Source: Serratia ureilytica (lineage in GTDB: Bacteria > Pseudomonadota > Gammaproteobacteria > Enterobacterales > Enterobacteriaceae). From it: 64,000 nucleotides of DNA. Position numbers and translations under genes: made by a program. Positions 40,166 through 49,210 of this stretch are shown in pieces. The notes beneath the pieces were generated by a model. The model searched no databases and was not told where the DNA came from. It saw nothing but the letters and a program-made list of their open reading frames with translations. Each line of letters begins with the position of its first letter. Position 1 is the first letter of the stretch. The stretch is taken from positions 496,001 through 560,000 of the forward strand of contig NZ_JABXOF010000002.1 of NCBI RefSeq assembly GCF_013375155.1, written 5' to 3'.

Positions 40166-41076
40166 GCGGCACCGTCGCAGTGACGGGCGCGACCGGCTTT
40201 ATCGGCCGGCATATCGTCCAGGAACTGCTGGCGCAAGGGTTCAACGTGCGCGCCCTGACGCGGCAAGCCGGAAAAGCCGCCATCGACAACCTGCAGTGGA
40301 TCCCCGGCGCGCTGGAAGATCGGCCTTCGCTCACCGAACTGGTGCGCGGCGCCGAGTGCGTCGTGCACTGTGCGGGCCAGGTGCGCGGGCATGCGGAAGC
40401 GGTGTTCACCCGCTGCAACGTGACCGGCAGCCTGAACCTGATGCAGGCGGCCAGGCAAAACGGCCGCTGCAATCGTTTCTTGTTCATGTCATCGCTGGCG
40501 GCGCGCCATCCGACGCTGTCCTGGTACGCCCATTCAAAACAGGCCGCCGAGCAGCAATTGATCGCCGCCTCGGGCGAGATCGCGCTGGGGATTTTCCGCC
40601 CGACGGCGGTCTACGGGCCGGGCGATAAAGAGCTGAAACCGCTGTTCAACGGCCTGCTGCGCGGCGTGCTGCCCCGGCTGGGCGCGCCTGACGCCAGGCT
40701 CTCTTTTCTGCACGTGAGCGATTTGGCGAAGGCGGTCGGCCAATGGTTATTGGCGCAGCCCGCGCAGTCGAATATTTACGAACTGTGCGACGGCGTGGCC
40801 GAAGGCTATGACTGGCTGCGCCTGCGGGACATCGGCGCCGCCGTGCGTCACGGGCCGGTGCGGCTGGTGGGCATTCCGCTGCCGCTGCTGAAAGCCCTGG
40901 CGGATATCAGCGTGCTGTGGAACCGCCTGATAAAACAGGAGCCGATGCTGACGCGCAGCAAAATACGCGAATTAACCCATCAAGACTGGTCCGCCAACAA
41001 TCAGGCGCTGTCGCAACAGATTAATTGGTTTCCACAGGTGAGTTTGGAACGCGCGCTGCGTGAAGGGCTGTTTTAA
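40162..41076 (+). CDS. extended-SDR NAD(P)-dependent reductase (ceramide-reductase-like)
   Basis: A 304-residue Rossmann-fold protein. The cofactor motif is TGATGFIGRH at about residue 8, a catalytic Ser lies in FMSSLAARHP, and the Tyr-Lys pair is in WYAHSKQAAE. IFRPTAVYGPGDKE is the usual epimerase-family segment. In known bacterial sphingolipid loci an SDR of this type (CerR) reduces the 3-keto group of the oxidised ceramide, and the location between the acyl ligase and ACP/SPT genes points to that job. The start overlaps the ligase stop by four bases. A sugar-epimerase role is possible but fits the neighbours less well. Confidence 0.82.
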   Translation: MSGTVAVTGATGFIGRHIVQELLAQGFNVRALTRQAGKAAIDNLQWIPGALEDRPSLTELVRGAECVVHCAGQVRGHAEAVFTRCNVTGSLNLMQAARQNGRCNRFLFMSSLAARHPTLSWYAHSKQAAEQQLIAASGEIALGIFRPTAVYGPGDKELKPLFNGLLRGVLPRLGAPDARLSFLHVSDLAKAVGQWLLAQPAQSNIYELCDGVAEGYDWLRLRDIGAAVRHGPVRLVGIPLPLLKALADISVLWNRLIKQEPMLTRSKIRELTHQDWSANNQALSQQINWFPQVSLERALREGLF

Positions 41077-41107
41077 TTATTCCAAGTAGAGGTGTGTCAA
41101 CGTTCTT

Positions 41108-41368
41108 ATGCTAAATCGCGATGCTGTAATGGATTATATCCTGACGTGTTTGCAAGGTATCGTCGAAGGCGGAGTGGAAATAAAACCTGATAGCGATCTC
41201 GTCAATGATCTTGGCCTGGAATCCATCAGAGTCTTGGATCTGCTGATGATGCTGGAAGATGAATTAGATATCTCCATTCCTATCAATATATTGCTTGATG
41301 TCAGAACGCCTGAGCAACTGCTTGACGCGCTGCGCCCTTATCTGGAGAAAAACCATGGGACTGTATGA
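41108..41368 (+). CDS. acyl carrier protein of the sphingolipid-type cluster
   Basis: An 86-residue carrier protein with four predicted helices. The 4'-phosphopantetheine attachment serine is S39 in NDLGLESIRVLDL, where LES replaces the usual DSL. It is acidic overall, and VRTPEQLLDAL marks the last helix. Its 3' end overlaps the SPT start by 14 bases, which makes a dedicated acyl donor for that enzyme very likely. The ATG at 41108 is the only sensible start. Confidence 0.9.
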   Translation: MLNRDAVMDYILTCLQGIVEGGVEIKPDSDLVNDLGLESIRVLDLLMMLEDELDISIPINILLDVRTPEQLLDALRPYLEKNHGTV

Positions 41369-42527
41369 CAAGTTTGCGCGGCTTGCCAATGACCGTGAAC
41401 AATTTCAAACGTCCGGTCTGAATCCGTTCGGCACCTGCATCGACGAAGTGTATTCCGCCACCCAGGGGCGCATCGGCGATCAAAAGATTGTCCTCGCCGG
41501 CACCAATAATTACCTTGGCCTGACGTTCGATGCGCAGGCGATCGCCGCCGGCCAGGCGGCCCTGGCCGCGCTCGGCACCGGCACCACCGGTTCGCGCATG
41601 GCGAACGGCAGTTACGGATCGCACCTGGCGCTCGAACGGGAGCTGGAGGAATTCTTCGATCGCCCGAGCGCCATCGTGTTCTCCACCGGCTATACCGCCA
41701 ACCTGGGCGTCATCAGCACGCTGGCGGGGCCGGGCTCCGTGGTGTTGATCGACGCAGACAGCCACGCGAGCATTTACGACGCCTGCGCCCTCGGCGGCGC
41801 AGAGATTATTCGCTTCCGCCACAATGACGCCGCCGATCTGGAGCGCCGCATGGTGCGCCTGGGCGAGCGCGCCCGCGAGGCGATCATTATCGTGGAAGGC
41901 ATCTACAGCATGCTGGGCGACGTCGCCCCGCTGGTGGAAATCGTCGACATCAAGCGGCGGCTGGGCGGGTATCTGCTGGTCGACGAAGCGCATTCCTTCG
42001 GCGTGATGGGCGAGCACGGCCGCGGCCTGGCCGAAGCGCTCGGCGTCGAGCAAGACGTGGATATTATCCTGGGCACCTTCAGCAAAAGCCTGGCTTCGAT
42101 CGGCGGTTTCGCCGTCGGCGGCAAGGGGATGGACGTGCTGCGCTACAGCAGCCGGCCGTATATCTTTACCGCTTCGCCGTCGCCGTCCAGCATCGCGTCG
42201 GTGCGCACGGCGCTGCAAAAAATCGCGCGCCATCCCGAGCTGCGGGAAAAGCTGTGGAGCAATGCGCACCGTCTGTACCACGGCCTCGCCGAACTGGGGT
42301 ATACCCTGGGCCCGCGCATCAGCCCGGTGGTGCCGGTGATGATCGGTTCGAAGGAAGAAGGATTGCGTTTCTGGCGAGAGCTGATCGCCCACGGCGTGTA
42401 TGTGAACCTGGTGCTGCCGCCGGCCGCGCCGGCGGGCGTGACCCTGCTGCGCTGCAGCGTCAATGCCGCGCACAGCGATGAAGAAATCGACACCATCGTG
42501 CGCGCCTTTGCGGCGCTGAAAAAATAA
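41355..42527 (+). CDS. serine palmitoyltransferase-like alpha-oxoamine synthase
   Basis: A 390-residue PLP enzyme of the alpha-oxoamine synthase family. The PLP lysine is K244 in GTFSKSLASIGGF, preceded by LLVDEAHSFGVMGEHGRG. Segments such as GTNNYLGLTFD, GTGTTGSRMANGSY, IVFSTGYTANLGVISTLAG, DADSHASIYD and RPYIFTASPSP resemble Sphingomonas-type serine palmitoyltransferase more than KBL or BioF, and the length agrees. It would condense serine (or alanine) with acyl-ACP to a 3-keto sphingoid base. The start is ATG 41355, with GGAG 8 bases upstream, inside the ACP gene. Substrate chain length and amino acid cannot be read from sequence. Confidence 0.87.
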   Translation: MGLYDKFARLANDREQFQTSGLNPFGTCIDEVYSATQGRIGDQKIVLAGTNNYLGLTFDAQAIAAGQAALAALGTGTTGSRMANGSYGSHLALERELEEFFDRPSAIVFSTGYTANLGVISTLAGPGSVVLIDADSHASIYDACALGGAEIIRFRHNDAADLERRMVRLGERAREAIIIVEGIYSMLGDVAPLVEIVDIKRRLGGYLLVDEAHSFGVMGEHGRGLAEALGVEQDVDIILGTFSKSLASIGGFAVGGKGMDVLRYSSRPYIFTASPSPSSIASVRTALQKIARHPELREKLWSNAHRLYHGLAELGYTLGPRISPVVPVMIGSKEEGLRFWRELIAHGVYVNLVLPPAAPAGVTLLRCSVNAAHSDEEIDTIVRAFAALKK

Positions 42528-42589
42528 AGCCTTTCCTTCTCGGCCGCGGCGGCGGTGCCGAAAATGGCCACGCCGCCCTGCCGAACCGA

Positions 42590-42607
42590 TGCGCACCTCA
42601 GTGCGCA
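42590..42607. terminator. hairpin overlapping the stop of the first kinase gene
   Basis: TGCGCAC and GTGCGCA form a perfect 7-bp inverted repeat around CTCA, the stop region of the minus-strand kinase, in the 70-base gap between convergent genes. No long T-run follows. Confidence 0.5.
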
Positions 42608-43329
42608 GCCGTTGATGCCCCATCAGCCGAATAGCGATACCCCTGCACCACCATAAATTCCGCGATGGCTTTTTCCGCCGCCGCAAGCACCTCCCCGATC
42701 GGCCGATCGGCATCGAGATCCACGATGTCGGCGCCTTCGAAGGTCAATAACGGCGTGACGGCGATCTTCTTCTCCAGCGCCGCTTTGCGGTGATCGGGTT
42801 TACGGGCGCAGGCCACGTCCAGACTGACATTCAGCTTGAGCACCAGATCCGGTTTTTGCTTCGCCATCCACTGGAACGCCGCCCGTTCCCGCGCCGCCAG
42901 CCAACGGACGAAACGGCTGCCTTCAACATCGACGGGAAATACCGTGCCGTCATAAGCGCCGGGGATTTGCGCCTGCGGAAAACGGTCGGTCAGCACGATG
43001 AACCCCTGCCGCCGAAACGCCAGCATGCGGCGAAACCGCAGCAGCCGCCGCCCCACGAAGGCGATGATCACCGCCGACGGCAACAGGCCGATGCGGGATT
43101 TCTTCGTTTTGACTTTTTTGGTATTGCTTTCGATAGCCTTGCCCACCGAGCGCCCGAGCAGCGGCAGTTTCGCCGCCGCGCGCCCGACGTTGCCCGCCTG
43201 TTTGCCCAGATGCACCTGCACCGCCGGGCCATAATGTTTCACATATTCGATCAGATGTTCACAAACGGTGGACTTACCCGATCCGTCGCTGCCGATAACC
43301 GCAATCAGCGGCGGAAATTTTGCATTCAT
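42598..43329 (-). CDS. thymidylate-kinase-like P-loop kinase (paralogue 1)
   Basis: A 243-residue P-loop protein with Walker [10 protein letters not shown] (K19), a central [10 protein letters not shown] motif at the place of the dTMP-kinase DRY motif, and RKPDHR near the lid. It shares these motifs with the genes at 43698 and 44454, so the three are paralogues. The sequence between Walker A and DRFPQA is long and basic, with a hydrophobic patch ([15 protein letters not shown]), unlike true Tmk, which argues for a membrane-near or lipid-linked substrate. The ATG at 43329 follows AGAGAG. It is on the opposite strand, convergent with the SPT gene and divergent from paralogue 2. The substrate is unknown. 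Confidence 0.78.
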   Translation of the reverse strand: MNAKFPPLIAVIGSDGSGKSTVCEHLIEYVKHYGPAVQVHLGKQAGNVGRAAAKLPLLGRSVGKAIESNTKKVKTKKSRIGLLPSAVIIAFVGRRLLRFRRMLAFRRQGFIVLTDRFPQAQIPGAYDGTVFPVDVEGSRFVRWLAARERAAFQWMAKQKPDLVLKLNVSLDVACARKPDHRKAALEKKIAVTPLLTFEGADIVDLDADRPIGEVLAAAEKAIAEFMVVQGYRYSADGASTAAH

Positions 43330-43697
43330 AATCAGACTCTCTTTCAATACACCAGAAACGGCATGCCCTATTTGAAACGAAATATCGCTCACGGCCGCGA
43401 CGGCCGCGCGAAGATAATTGCCATAGCGTCGCGCCAAACCGCACAAAAGATTAAGCGAAAATGGAAAACCTCTGCTCTTTTTTCGCCGTCAGCCAGGCCG
43501 AAAGTTAACATAAAAAGCGAAACCGGCTTACGCCCGGCCAATTAGCACAAAATAACAAGAACGAACGCCATAAATATCAATTCAAATAACCAACAGGAAT
43601 ACCGAACCCATTATTTTATCGCGGCAAAGCACAATAAATATCTTGAACCCAAGGCGTATTGGAATACAATAGTTTTTTTCGCATTGGATTAATTATT
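43330..43697. promoter_or_regulatory. divergent promoter region between kinase paralogues 1 and 2
   Basis: This 368-base AT-rich gap contains no gene and serves both divergent kinases. The plus-strand promoter is listed separately. A corresponding minus-strand promoter could not be fixed. Confidence 0.55.
43643..43670 (+). promoter_or_regulatory. sigma-70-like promoter of the kinase/flippase/LptFG operon
   Basis: TTGAAC (43643-43648) and TACAAT (43665-43670) are 16 bases apart, a near-consensus sigma-70 promoter, with transcription expected near 43677. This makes the TTG at 43659 impossible as a start and supports GTG 43698 for the first gene. Confidence 0.65.
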
Positions 43698-44423
43698 GTG
43701 AGTCAGCAGATAAGACCTTCATCTGATCGCTCGCCCGTGCGCGTAATAGCGATAACCGGCTGTGACGGCTCGGGAAAATCCACCCTGGCCGCCAGTCTGG
43801 TCGAGGCCTTATCGGCGCAAGAACCTGCCGAACTGCTTTATCTCGGCCAGTCTTCCGGGCGTATCGGCGAATGGATCAGTTCGCTGCCGATTATTGGCGC
43901 GCCCTTCGGGCGTTATTTGCTGAAGAAATCGCAGCGCGTGCACGATCGCCCTGCTACGCCGCCGGATAATGCCACGGCGCTGGTGATCTTTTTACTTTCC
44001 TATTGGCGCGTTTTTAAATTCCGCCGCATGCTGAAGAAAAGTCGCCGCGGCGCATTGCTGATTACCGATCGTTATCCGCAGGCCGAAGTGGCGGGATTTC
44101 GTTTCGATGGCCCGCAGCTGGCGAAAACCGCCGGCGGCAATCGCTGGATACGCTGGCTGAGAAAACGCGAACAACGTCTGTACCACTGGATGGCGTCTTA
44201 TCAGCCCTTATTATTAATTCGGTTGGATATTGACGAGCAAACGGCCTATTCACGCAAACCCGATCACTCGTTGGCGGCGTTGCGTGAAAAGATCGCCGTC
44301 ATCCCGCACCTGACGTTTAACGGCGCTAACATATTGGATTTGGACGGCCGCGAGCCGGCCAAGCATATTTTCGATGCCTCGCTGCGCGCCGTTAAAATAT
44401 CGCTGAGGGCCGCCAATGCCTAG
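43698..44423 (+). CDS. thymidylate-kinase-like P-loop kinase (paralogue 2)
   Basis: A 241-residue P-loop protein with Walker A GCDGSGKST, DRYPQAEVAGF at the substrate site, IRLDIDEQTAYSRKPDHS in the lid region, and a C-terminal NGANILDLDGREP strand shared with both paralogues. The start is GTG 43698, chosen because a promoter covers the alternative TTG start. It is the first gene of the operon that continues with paralogue 3 (30-base gap) and the flippase. A nucleotide-kinase fold in a lipid-envelope operon suggests phosphorylation of a lipid headgroup or its precursor, which is an inference. Confidence 0.78.
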   Translation: MSQQIRPSSDRSPVRVIAITGCDGSGKSTLAASLVEALSAQEPAELLYLGQSSGRIGEWISSLPIIGAPFGRYLLKKSQRVHDRPATPPDNATALVIFLLSYWRVFKFRRMLKKSRRGALLITDRYPQAEVAGFRFDGPQLAKTAGGNRWIRWLRKREQRLYHWMASYQPLLLIRLDIDEQTAYSRKPDHSLAALREKIAVIPHLTFNGANILDLDGREPAKHIFDASLRAVKISLRAANA

Positions 44424-44453
44424 CCGCCAAATAACCTTTTCGTACCGAAACAG

Positions 44454-45248
44454 ATGAAAAAAAATAAACTCACTGCCGCACAGGATACCTCTCCCGCCTG
44501 CATCACCGGGCTGATTGCCGTGGTGGGCAGCGACGGCACGGGCAAGTCCACGCTGACCGCCGATCTGGTGAAAAACCTGCAGCAGCATCGCCCCACGCAG
44601 CGCCGCTATTTAGGGCTGATCTCCGGCGAAGACGGCGACAAAATCAAGAAATTGCCGTTCATCGGCGTGTGGCTGGAGCGGCGCCTTGCGGCCAAATCCG
44701 ATAAAACCCAGCGCATGAGCAACAGGCCGCCGGCACTGTGGGCGGCGCTGATCATGTACGGCTTTTCGCTGTGGCGCGCCGCCAACCTGCGCAAGGTGCG
44801 GCGGCTGGCGCAGAGCGGCGTGCTGGTGATCAGCGATCGCTACCCGCAGGCGGAAATTTCCGGTTTTTACTACGATGGGCCCGGCATCGGCGTGGAACGC
44901 GCAAAAGGCCGGCTATTGCGCCGCCTGGCGGCGCGCGAACGCCGTTTATATCAACGCATGGCCGTCTATCGGCCGGAGTTGATCATTCGCCTGGATATCG
45001 ACGTCGATACGGCGTTTTCCCGCAAGCCCGATCACAGCTATGAAGAGCTGAAAGACAAGATTTCCGCCATGGTGCGCCTGCAGTACAACGGCGCGCGCAT
45101 CATCGAGCTGGACGCCAGAGCCCCTTACGACGAGGTGCTGAGCAACGCGCTCAACGCCATTTCCGCCGTGGTGAACCCCGCGAAGCGCCCGCAGAGCGAC
45201 ATCGGGCAACCCGGCGAAAACGCCGGTAAAGAAACTCAGGTTTATTAA
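44454..45248 (+). CDS. thymidylate-kinase-like P-loop kinase (paralogue 3)
   Basis: A 264-residue member of the same family: Walker A GSDGTGKST, DRYPQAEISGF, DIDVDTAFSRKPDHSY and NGARIIELDARAP. It has a slightly longer hydrophilic C-terminal tail. The ATG at 44454 begins a Lys-rich N-terminus (MKKNKL). It is cotranscribed with paralogue 2. Three related but clearly diverged copies side by side imply distinct substrates or a heteromeric enzyme, not recent duplication. Confidence 0.78.
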   Translation: MKKNKLTAAQDTSPACITGLIAVVGSDGTGKSTLTADLVKNLQQHRPTQRRYLGLISGEDGDKIKKLPFIGVWLERRLAAKSDKTQRMSNRPPALWAALIMYGFSLWRAANLRKVRRLAQSGVLVISDRYPQAEISGFYYDGPGIGVERAKGRLLRRLAARERRLYQRMAVYRPELIIRLDIDVDTAFSRKPDHSYEELKDKISAMVRLQYNGARIIELDARAPYDEVLSNALNAISAVVNPAKRPQSDIGQPGENAGKETQVY

Positions 45249-45320
45249 AAAGAGACAGGGCAAGCGCATGAGTGCGGAACACAAGATGCACAAAAATAAC
45301 GATGATGGCTGGTTTAAGTT

Positions 45321-46658
45321 ATGAAACGATGGTTTTCCGATGGCGCGTTTCGTTCCATTTTACGTAATGCCGCCTATTTAGGCTCCGGCAGCGTCGCCAG
45401 CGCACTGCTTGGCCTGCTGGCGCTCTCCTGCGCCGGTAAAGGCATGTCGCCTGAAATGTTCGGCGTGCTGGTGGTGATCCAGGCCTATACCAAAGCGGTC
45501 AGCGATTTCATCAAATTCCAAACCTGGCAGTTTGTGGTGCAATTCGGCACCCCGGCGCTGGAGCATCAAAATACCGGGCGCTTCCGCGACGTCGTCGCGT
45601 TCTCCTTCGGCCTGGATATCGCCAGCGGCGTCATCGCCGTGCTGGGCGGCATGATCATGCTGCCGTTCTTGTCACACGCCCTGGGGCTGGACAGCGAAAG
45701 CTTCTGGCTCGCCATGCTGTACTGCACCCTGATCCCGTCGATGACCTCGTCCACGCCGACCGGCGTGCTGCGCGCTTTCAACCGCTTCGATCTCATCGCC
45801 ATTCAGCAGGCGATCAAGCCGTTCCTGCAGGCGGTGGGCAGCGTCATCTCCTATTATTTCGATCTGGGGTTCCCCGGCTTTATCGTCACCTGGTACGCCT
45901 CTAACCTGATCGGCGGCACGCTGTTTTGGTGGTTCACCGCGCGCGAGCTGCGCCGTCGCGATATCCACGGCGCGCTGAGGCCGCGCCTGTTCAACGTCGC
46001 GCGCCGCATCGAGGGCGCCTGGAACTTCGTCTGGACCACCAACATCGCCCACACCATCTGGGCCGCGCGCAACTCCTGCACCACCGTGCTGGTGGGCGTG
46101 GTGCTCGGGCCGGCCGCCGCCGGGCTGTTCAAGATCGCCATGACCTTCTTCGATGCGACGGGCACCCCGGCCAAGCTGCTGGAGAAAAGCTTCTATCCCG
46201 AGATCATGCGTCTGGATCCGCGCACCAAGACCCCGTGGCTGCTGGGCCTGCGCTCTTCGCTGCTGGCCGGCGGCATCGGTCTGGCCGTCGCGGTGTTGAT
46301 GTTGCTGGTGGGCAAGCCGCTTATTTCCGCGGTCTTCGGGCAGCAATACCTGGAAGCCTATGACCTGATTCAAATCATGCTGGGCGCGATCATCGTCTCG
46401 ATGATGGGCTTCCCGCAGGAATCCTTGCTGTTTATGGCGGGCAAGCAGCGTGCCTTCCTGATCGCGCAGGCGACGGCCTCGGCGGCCTACATTGCGCTGC
46501 TGGTGTCGATGGCGTATGCCTTCGGCGTGCAGGGCGCCGCCTTCGCTTATTTACTGGGGCAATGTTTAGACGTGCTGTTATCCCTGATACCGACGATCGG
46601 CGCCTACCGCAATCGCTTTATGTTGGGGCTGAATGTGCCCAAAGAGAGTAATCAATGA
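45321..46658 (+). CDS. Wzx-like lipopolysaccharide/lipid flippase
   Basis: A 445-residue integral membrane protein with about 12 to 14 hydrophobic helices of the MOP/polysaccharide-biosynthesis (Wzx-type) superfamily. It opens with RNAAYLGSGSVASALLGLLAL and later has the family's AAAGLFKIAMTF and PLISAVFGQQYLEAY segments. Such proteins flip lipid-linked glycans across the inner membrane. No glycosyltransferase genes are near, so here it may flip a sphingolipid or its headgroup-bearing form. Its stop overlaps the next start (ATGA). Confidence 0.86.
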   Translation: MKRWFSDGAFRSILRNAAYLGSGSVASALLGLLALSCAGKGMSPEMFGVLVVIQAYTKAVSDFIKFQTWQFVVQFGTPALEHQNTGRFRDVVAFSFGLDIASGVIAVLGGMIMLPFLSHALGLDSESFWLAMLYCTLIPSMTSSTPTGVLRAFNRFDLIAIQQAIKPFLQAVGSVISYYFDLGFPGFIVTWYASNLIGGTLFWWFTARELRRRDIHGALRPRLFNVARRIEGAWNFVWTTNIAHTIWAARNSCTTVLVGVVLGPAAAGLFKIAMTFFDATGTPAKLLEKSFYPEIMRLDPRTKTPWLLGLRSSLLAGGIGLAVAVLMLLVGKPLISAVFGQQYLEAYDLIQIMLGAIIVSMMGFPQESLLFMAGKQRAFLIAQATASAAYIALLVSMAYAFGVQGAAFAYLLGQCLDVLLSLIPTIGAYRNRFMLGLNVPKESNQ

Positions 46659-47524
46659 CCGCTAACACGAATTGGAAGAAGTTCTCCGCCGAAACCACCC
46701 AGGCGCTGTTTGTCGCGGTGGAAGAGGATGACCTGGTCGAGGCGAATATCAGCCTGCCGCAGCAGATCGATCTGGAATGCTCCCCCGAGAGCATCCGGGA
46801 CAACTACGCGCTGTGCCTGCAGTTTTGGGAAGACGGCTTTTCCCGCCGCGAGCTGCTGCAACTGGTGAACGGTTTCCTGCAAGACCCGCAGTTGGCGGCG
46901 GCTACCCGCATGCGCTACAAATATATCCGCGCCCGCTATAAGCACCTGCGCTTCGCCCAGCAGCTGTACGGCGCGCCCCACCGCGCCAACCGCCTGTTCC
47001 ACACCACCACCGTGGTGCTCGGCCATTTTCAGGACGCGTTTCGCAACGGCAACCAGAAGAACCTGACGCTTTACGGCAACCTGCTGCGGCTGCTGCTCAG
47101 CAAGCCGGTATGGTCTTACGTGCGCTATGCGCTACGCCACACCCGCCTGGAAAGCGCGCAGGGCTTTATCGCCTACCGCCAGGAGCAGATGCGCCAGCTG
47201 CAGACGCTGATCGCCGGCCCGGCGCTGACCGGGCATCAGTTCCACGACGTGCGCAAAATCGTCAGTCGCCAGGTGTCGTTTTACGACACGCTGAGATCGA
47301 TCGATCCGGACAACCGCGAGGCCCGGCAGATCTCGCGCTTCCTGGCGGCGATTAACGGCCTGATGGGCGACCGGCACGACGTGATGGTGGCGGACAAGCT
47401 GGCCGGCGGCGATATCTATGACCGGCCGGCGACGCTGGACATCGATATCCGCCAGCGCCTGGAGCTGCTGCTGGCGCGTTTTCCGCTGTCGTTTTCCCCG
47501 TCGGCCGTCGCGGCCGGCAGATAA
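46655..47524 (+). CDS. CHAD-like helical protein of unknown function
   Basis: A 289-residue, mostly alpha-helical, His- and Arg-rich protein without signal peptide. The segment GHQFHDVRKIVSRQVSFYDTL followed by INGLMGDRHDVMV resembles the core of CHAD domains (conserved-histidine alpha-helical domains that bind polyphosphate), with the charged face expected for anionic ligands. It is translationally coupled to the flippase and lies directly before ytfJ. A role in binding a phosphorylated lipid or polyphosphate is possible. The CHAD similarity is by eye and partial. Confidence 0.6.
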   Translation: MTANTNWKKFSAETTQALFVAVEEDDLVEANISLPQQIDLECSPESIRDNYALCLQFWEDGFSRRELLQLVNGFLQDPQLAAATRMRYKYIRARYKHLRFAQQLYGAPHRANRLFHTTTVVLGHFQDAFRNGNQKNLTLYGNLLRLLLSKPVWSYVRYALRHTRLESAQGFIAYRQEQMRQLQTLIAGPALTGHQFHDVRKIVSRQVSFYDTLRSIDPDNREARQISRFLAAINGLMGDRHDVMVADKLAGGDIYDRPATLDIDIRQRLELLLARFPLSFSPSAVAAGR

Positions 47525-47541
47525 GCGCGTTGCCCGTAGCC

Positions 47542-48111
47542 ATGATGACGTTACCTCGCTTGCTGGCCCTTGCGCTGCTGCTGTCGCCGCTGGCGGCGCC
47601 GGCACATAACTTCGTGCATGGCCGGCCGGTGGCGCCGATCGCCATCGCCGATCGCGGCGAGCTGCTACTGCGTAACGGCGATTTCAGCTACCGGCCGTGG
47701 AACAGCGCAAAACTGGCGGGCAAGGTGCGGGTGATCCAGTACATCGCCGGGCGCACCTCCGCCAAAAAGAAGAACTCGCTGCTGATCAACGCCGTCAAGG
47801 ACGCGAACCTGCCGGGCGATCGCTTCCAGCCGACCACCATCGTCAACACCGACGATGCGATACCGGGCTCCGGCTTCTTCGTGCGCGGCAAGATCGAGAA
47901 AAACAAGCGGCATTACCCCTGGGCGCAGTTCATCGTCGACAGCGACGGGCTGGGGCGCATGGCCTGGCGGCTGCCTGAGGAGAGCTCCACCATCGTGGTG
48001 CTGGACAAGGCCGGGCGCGTGCAGTGGGCGAAGGACGGCGCACTCACCCCGCAGGAAGTTGACCAGGTGATCGCCCTGCTGCGCGCCCTGATCGCGCGGG
48101 AGGCGCCATGA
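47542..48111 (+). CDS. YtfJ family periplasmic thioredoxin-like protein
   Basis: An exported protein of about 189 residues, strongly similar to E. coli YtfJ: DRGELLLRNGDFSYRPWNS, GKVRVIQYIAGRTSAKKKN, TTIVNTDDAIPGSGFFVRG, AQFIVDSDG and GRVQWAKDGAL are shared. The fold is thioredoxin-like but the CxxC motif is absent. The signal peptide ends at about APAH. The start is ATG 47542 or 47545; a TTG at 47530 is less likely. In E. coli ytfJ stands apart from lpt genes, so finding a copy between a flippase and an LptFG pair suggests a link to envelope lipid transport. Confidence 0.88.
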   Translation: MMTLPRLLALALLLSPLAAPAHNFVHGRPVAPIAIADRGELLLRNGDFSYRPWNSAKLAGKVRVIQYIAGRTSAKKKNSLLINAVKDANLPGDRFQPTTIVNTDDAIPGSGFFVRGKIEKNKRHYPWAQFIVDSDGLGRMAWRLPEESSTIVVLDKAGRVQWAKDGALTPQEVDQVIALLRALIAREAP

Positions 48112-48139
48112 AGCGCACGCCGCCGGGAGCCGATGACGC

Positions 48140-49210
48140 ATGCCTTTGATTGAACGCTATATCACGGTTGAGATCCGCCGCCTGGTGATGATGATCGCCG
48201 GGTTTCTGATCTTCATGTTCGCCAGCTACTCCGCCCAGCGCTACCTGACCGACGCCGCCAACGGCACGCTGGCGCTGCGGGTGGTGGCCGACGTGGTTTT
48301 CTATAAGTCGCTGATCGCGCTGGAGATGATATTGCCCGTCGCGCTGTATGTCTCGGTGGCGGTGGCGCTGAGCCAGATGTACAGCGATGCGGAGATCACC
48401 GCCATGCTGGCCGCCGGCGCCAGCCCGTTGCGGCTGTACAAGGCGGTGCTGCTGCTCGCGGTGCCGCTGGCGATCGCGGTCACGCTGCTGTCGCTGTATG
48501 GCAGGCCCTGGGCGTACGCCAATATTTATCAGCTCCAGCAACAGTCGCAGTCGGTGCTGGACGTGAGCCACCTGCAGGCCGACAAATTCAACGTCAGCGG
48601 CAACGGCCGCATGATCCTCGCCAATCACGTCGACAAAACGGCCAACCACCTGACGGACGCCCTGATTTATGTGCGCGGCGGCCATCACACCAACCTGTAC
48701 CGCGCGCAGTCGGTGGAGGTGCTCGACGCCTCCCCCGCCAGCCCCGCCGTGCGGCTGAAAACCGGCACCGCCTATGTGCTGGATCGTGAGGGCGCCGACG
48801 ACAACGGGCAGAATTACGACAACTTTGATATCGCGCTCAAACCGTTCGTGCCCAGCGCCGAAATCCGGCACAAGTCGGCCTCGCCGGCGGAGCTGGCGCG
48901 CTCCGCCGATCCGGGCGATGCCGCCGAACTGCAATGGCGCGAGAGCCGCGGGCTGACCACCGTGCTGATGGTGCTGCTGGCGATCCCCTTGAGCCGCATC
49001 AAGCCGCGACAGGGGCGCTACGCCGCGCTGCTGCCCCTGACGGTGCTGTTTACCGTGATTTTCTATGGCGGCAACATTTGCCGCACGCTGGTGGCCAACG
49101 GCTCTCTGCCGACGATCCCCGGCGTTTGGCTGGTGCCGATAGCGATGGCTGTCGGCATCGCCCTGCTGCTGGCGCGCGACTTATCCCTGCTGCGGAAACC
49201 CTCCCGATGA
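48140..49210 (+). CDS. LptF-like permease (divergent second copy)
   Basis: A 356-residue inner-membrane protein of the YjgP/YjgQ family: two N-terminal helices (LIERYITVEIRRLV), the LSQMYSDAEITAMLAAGASP coupling segment, a periplasmic beta-jellyroll domain (about residues 125-255) and C-terminal helices with PLSRIKPRQGRYAAL. In the canonical LPS exporter, LptF and LptG with LptB2 lift LPS from the inner membrane. This copy is clearly diverged, lies away from pepA (the usual lptFG neighbour) and sits in a sphingolipid-type operon. It is therefore a candidate exporter of a different lipid. It overlaps lptG by four bases. Confidence 0.85.
   Translation: MPLIERYITVEIRRLVMMIAGFLIFMFASYSAQRYLTDAANGTLALRVVADVVFYKSLIALEMILPVALYVSVAVALSQMYSDAEITAMLAAGASPLRLYKAVLLLAVPLAIAVTLLSLYGRPWAYANIYQLQQQSQSVLDVSHLQADKFNVSGNGRMILANHVDKTANHLTDALIYVRGGHHTNLYRAQSVEVLDASPASPAVRLKTGTAYVLDREGADDNGQNYDNFDIALKPFVPSAEIRHKSASPAELARSADPGDAAELQWRESRGLTTVLMVLLAIPLSRIKPRQGRYAALLPLTVLFTVIFYGGNICRTLVANGSLPTIPGVWLVPIAMAVGIALLLARDLSLLRKPSR

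Noticed and set aside
42598..43329. Housekeeping thymidylate kinase
   Set aside because: Motifs around the substrate site differ, three paralogues lie together, and the context is lipid transport, not holB/tmk.
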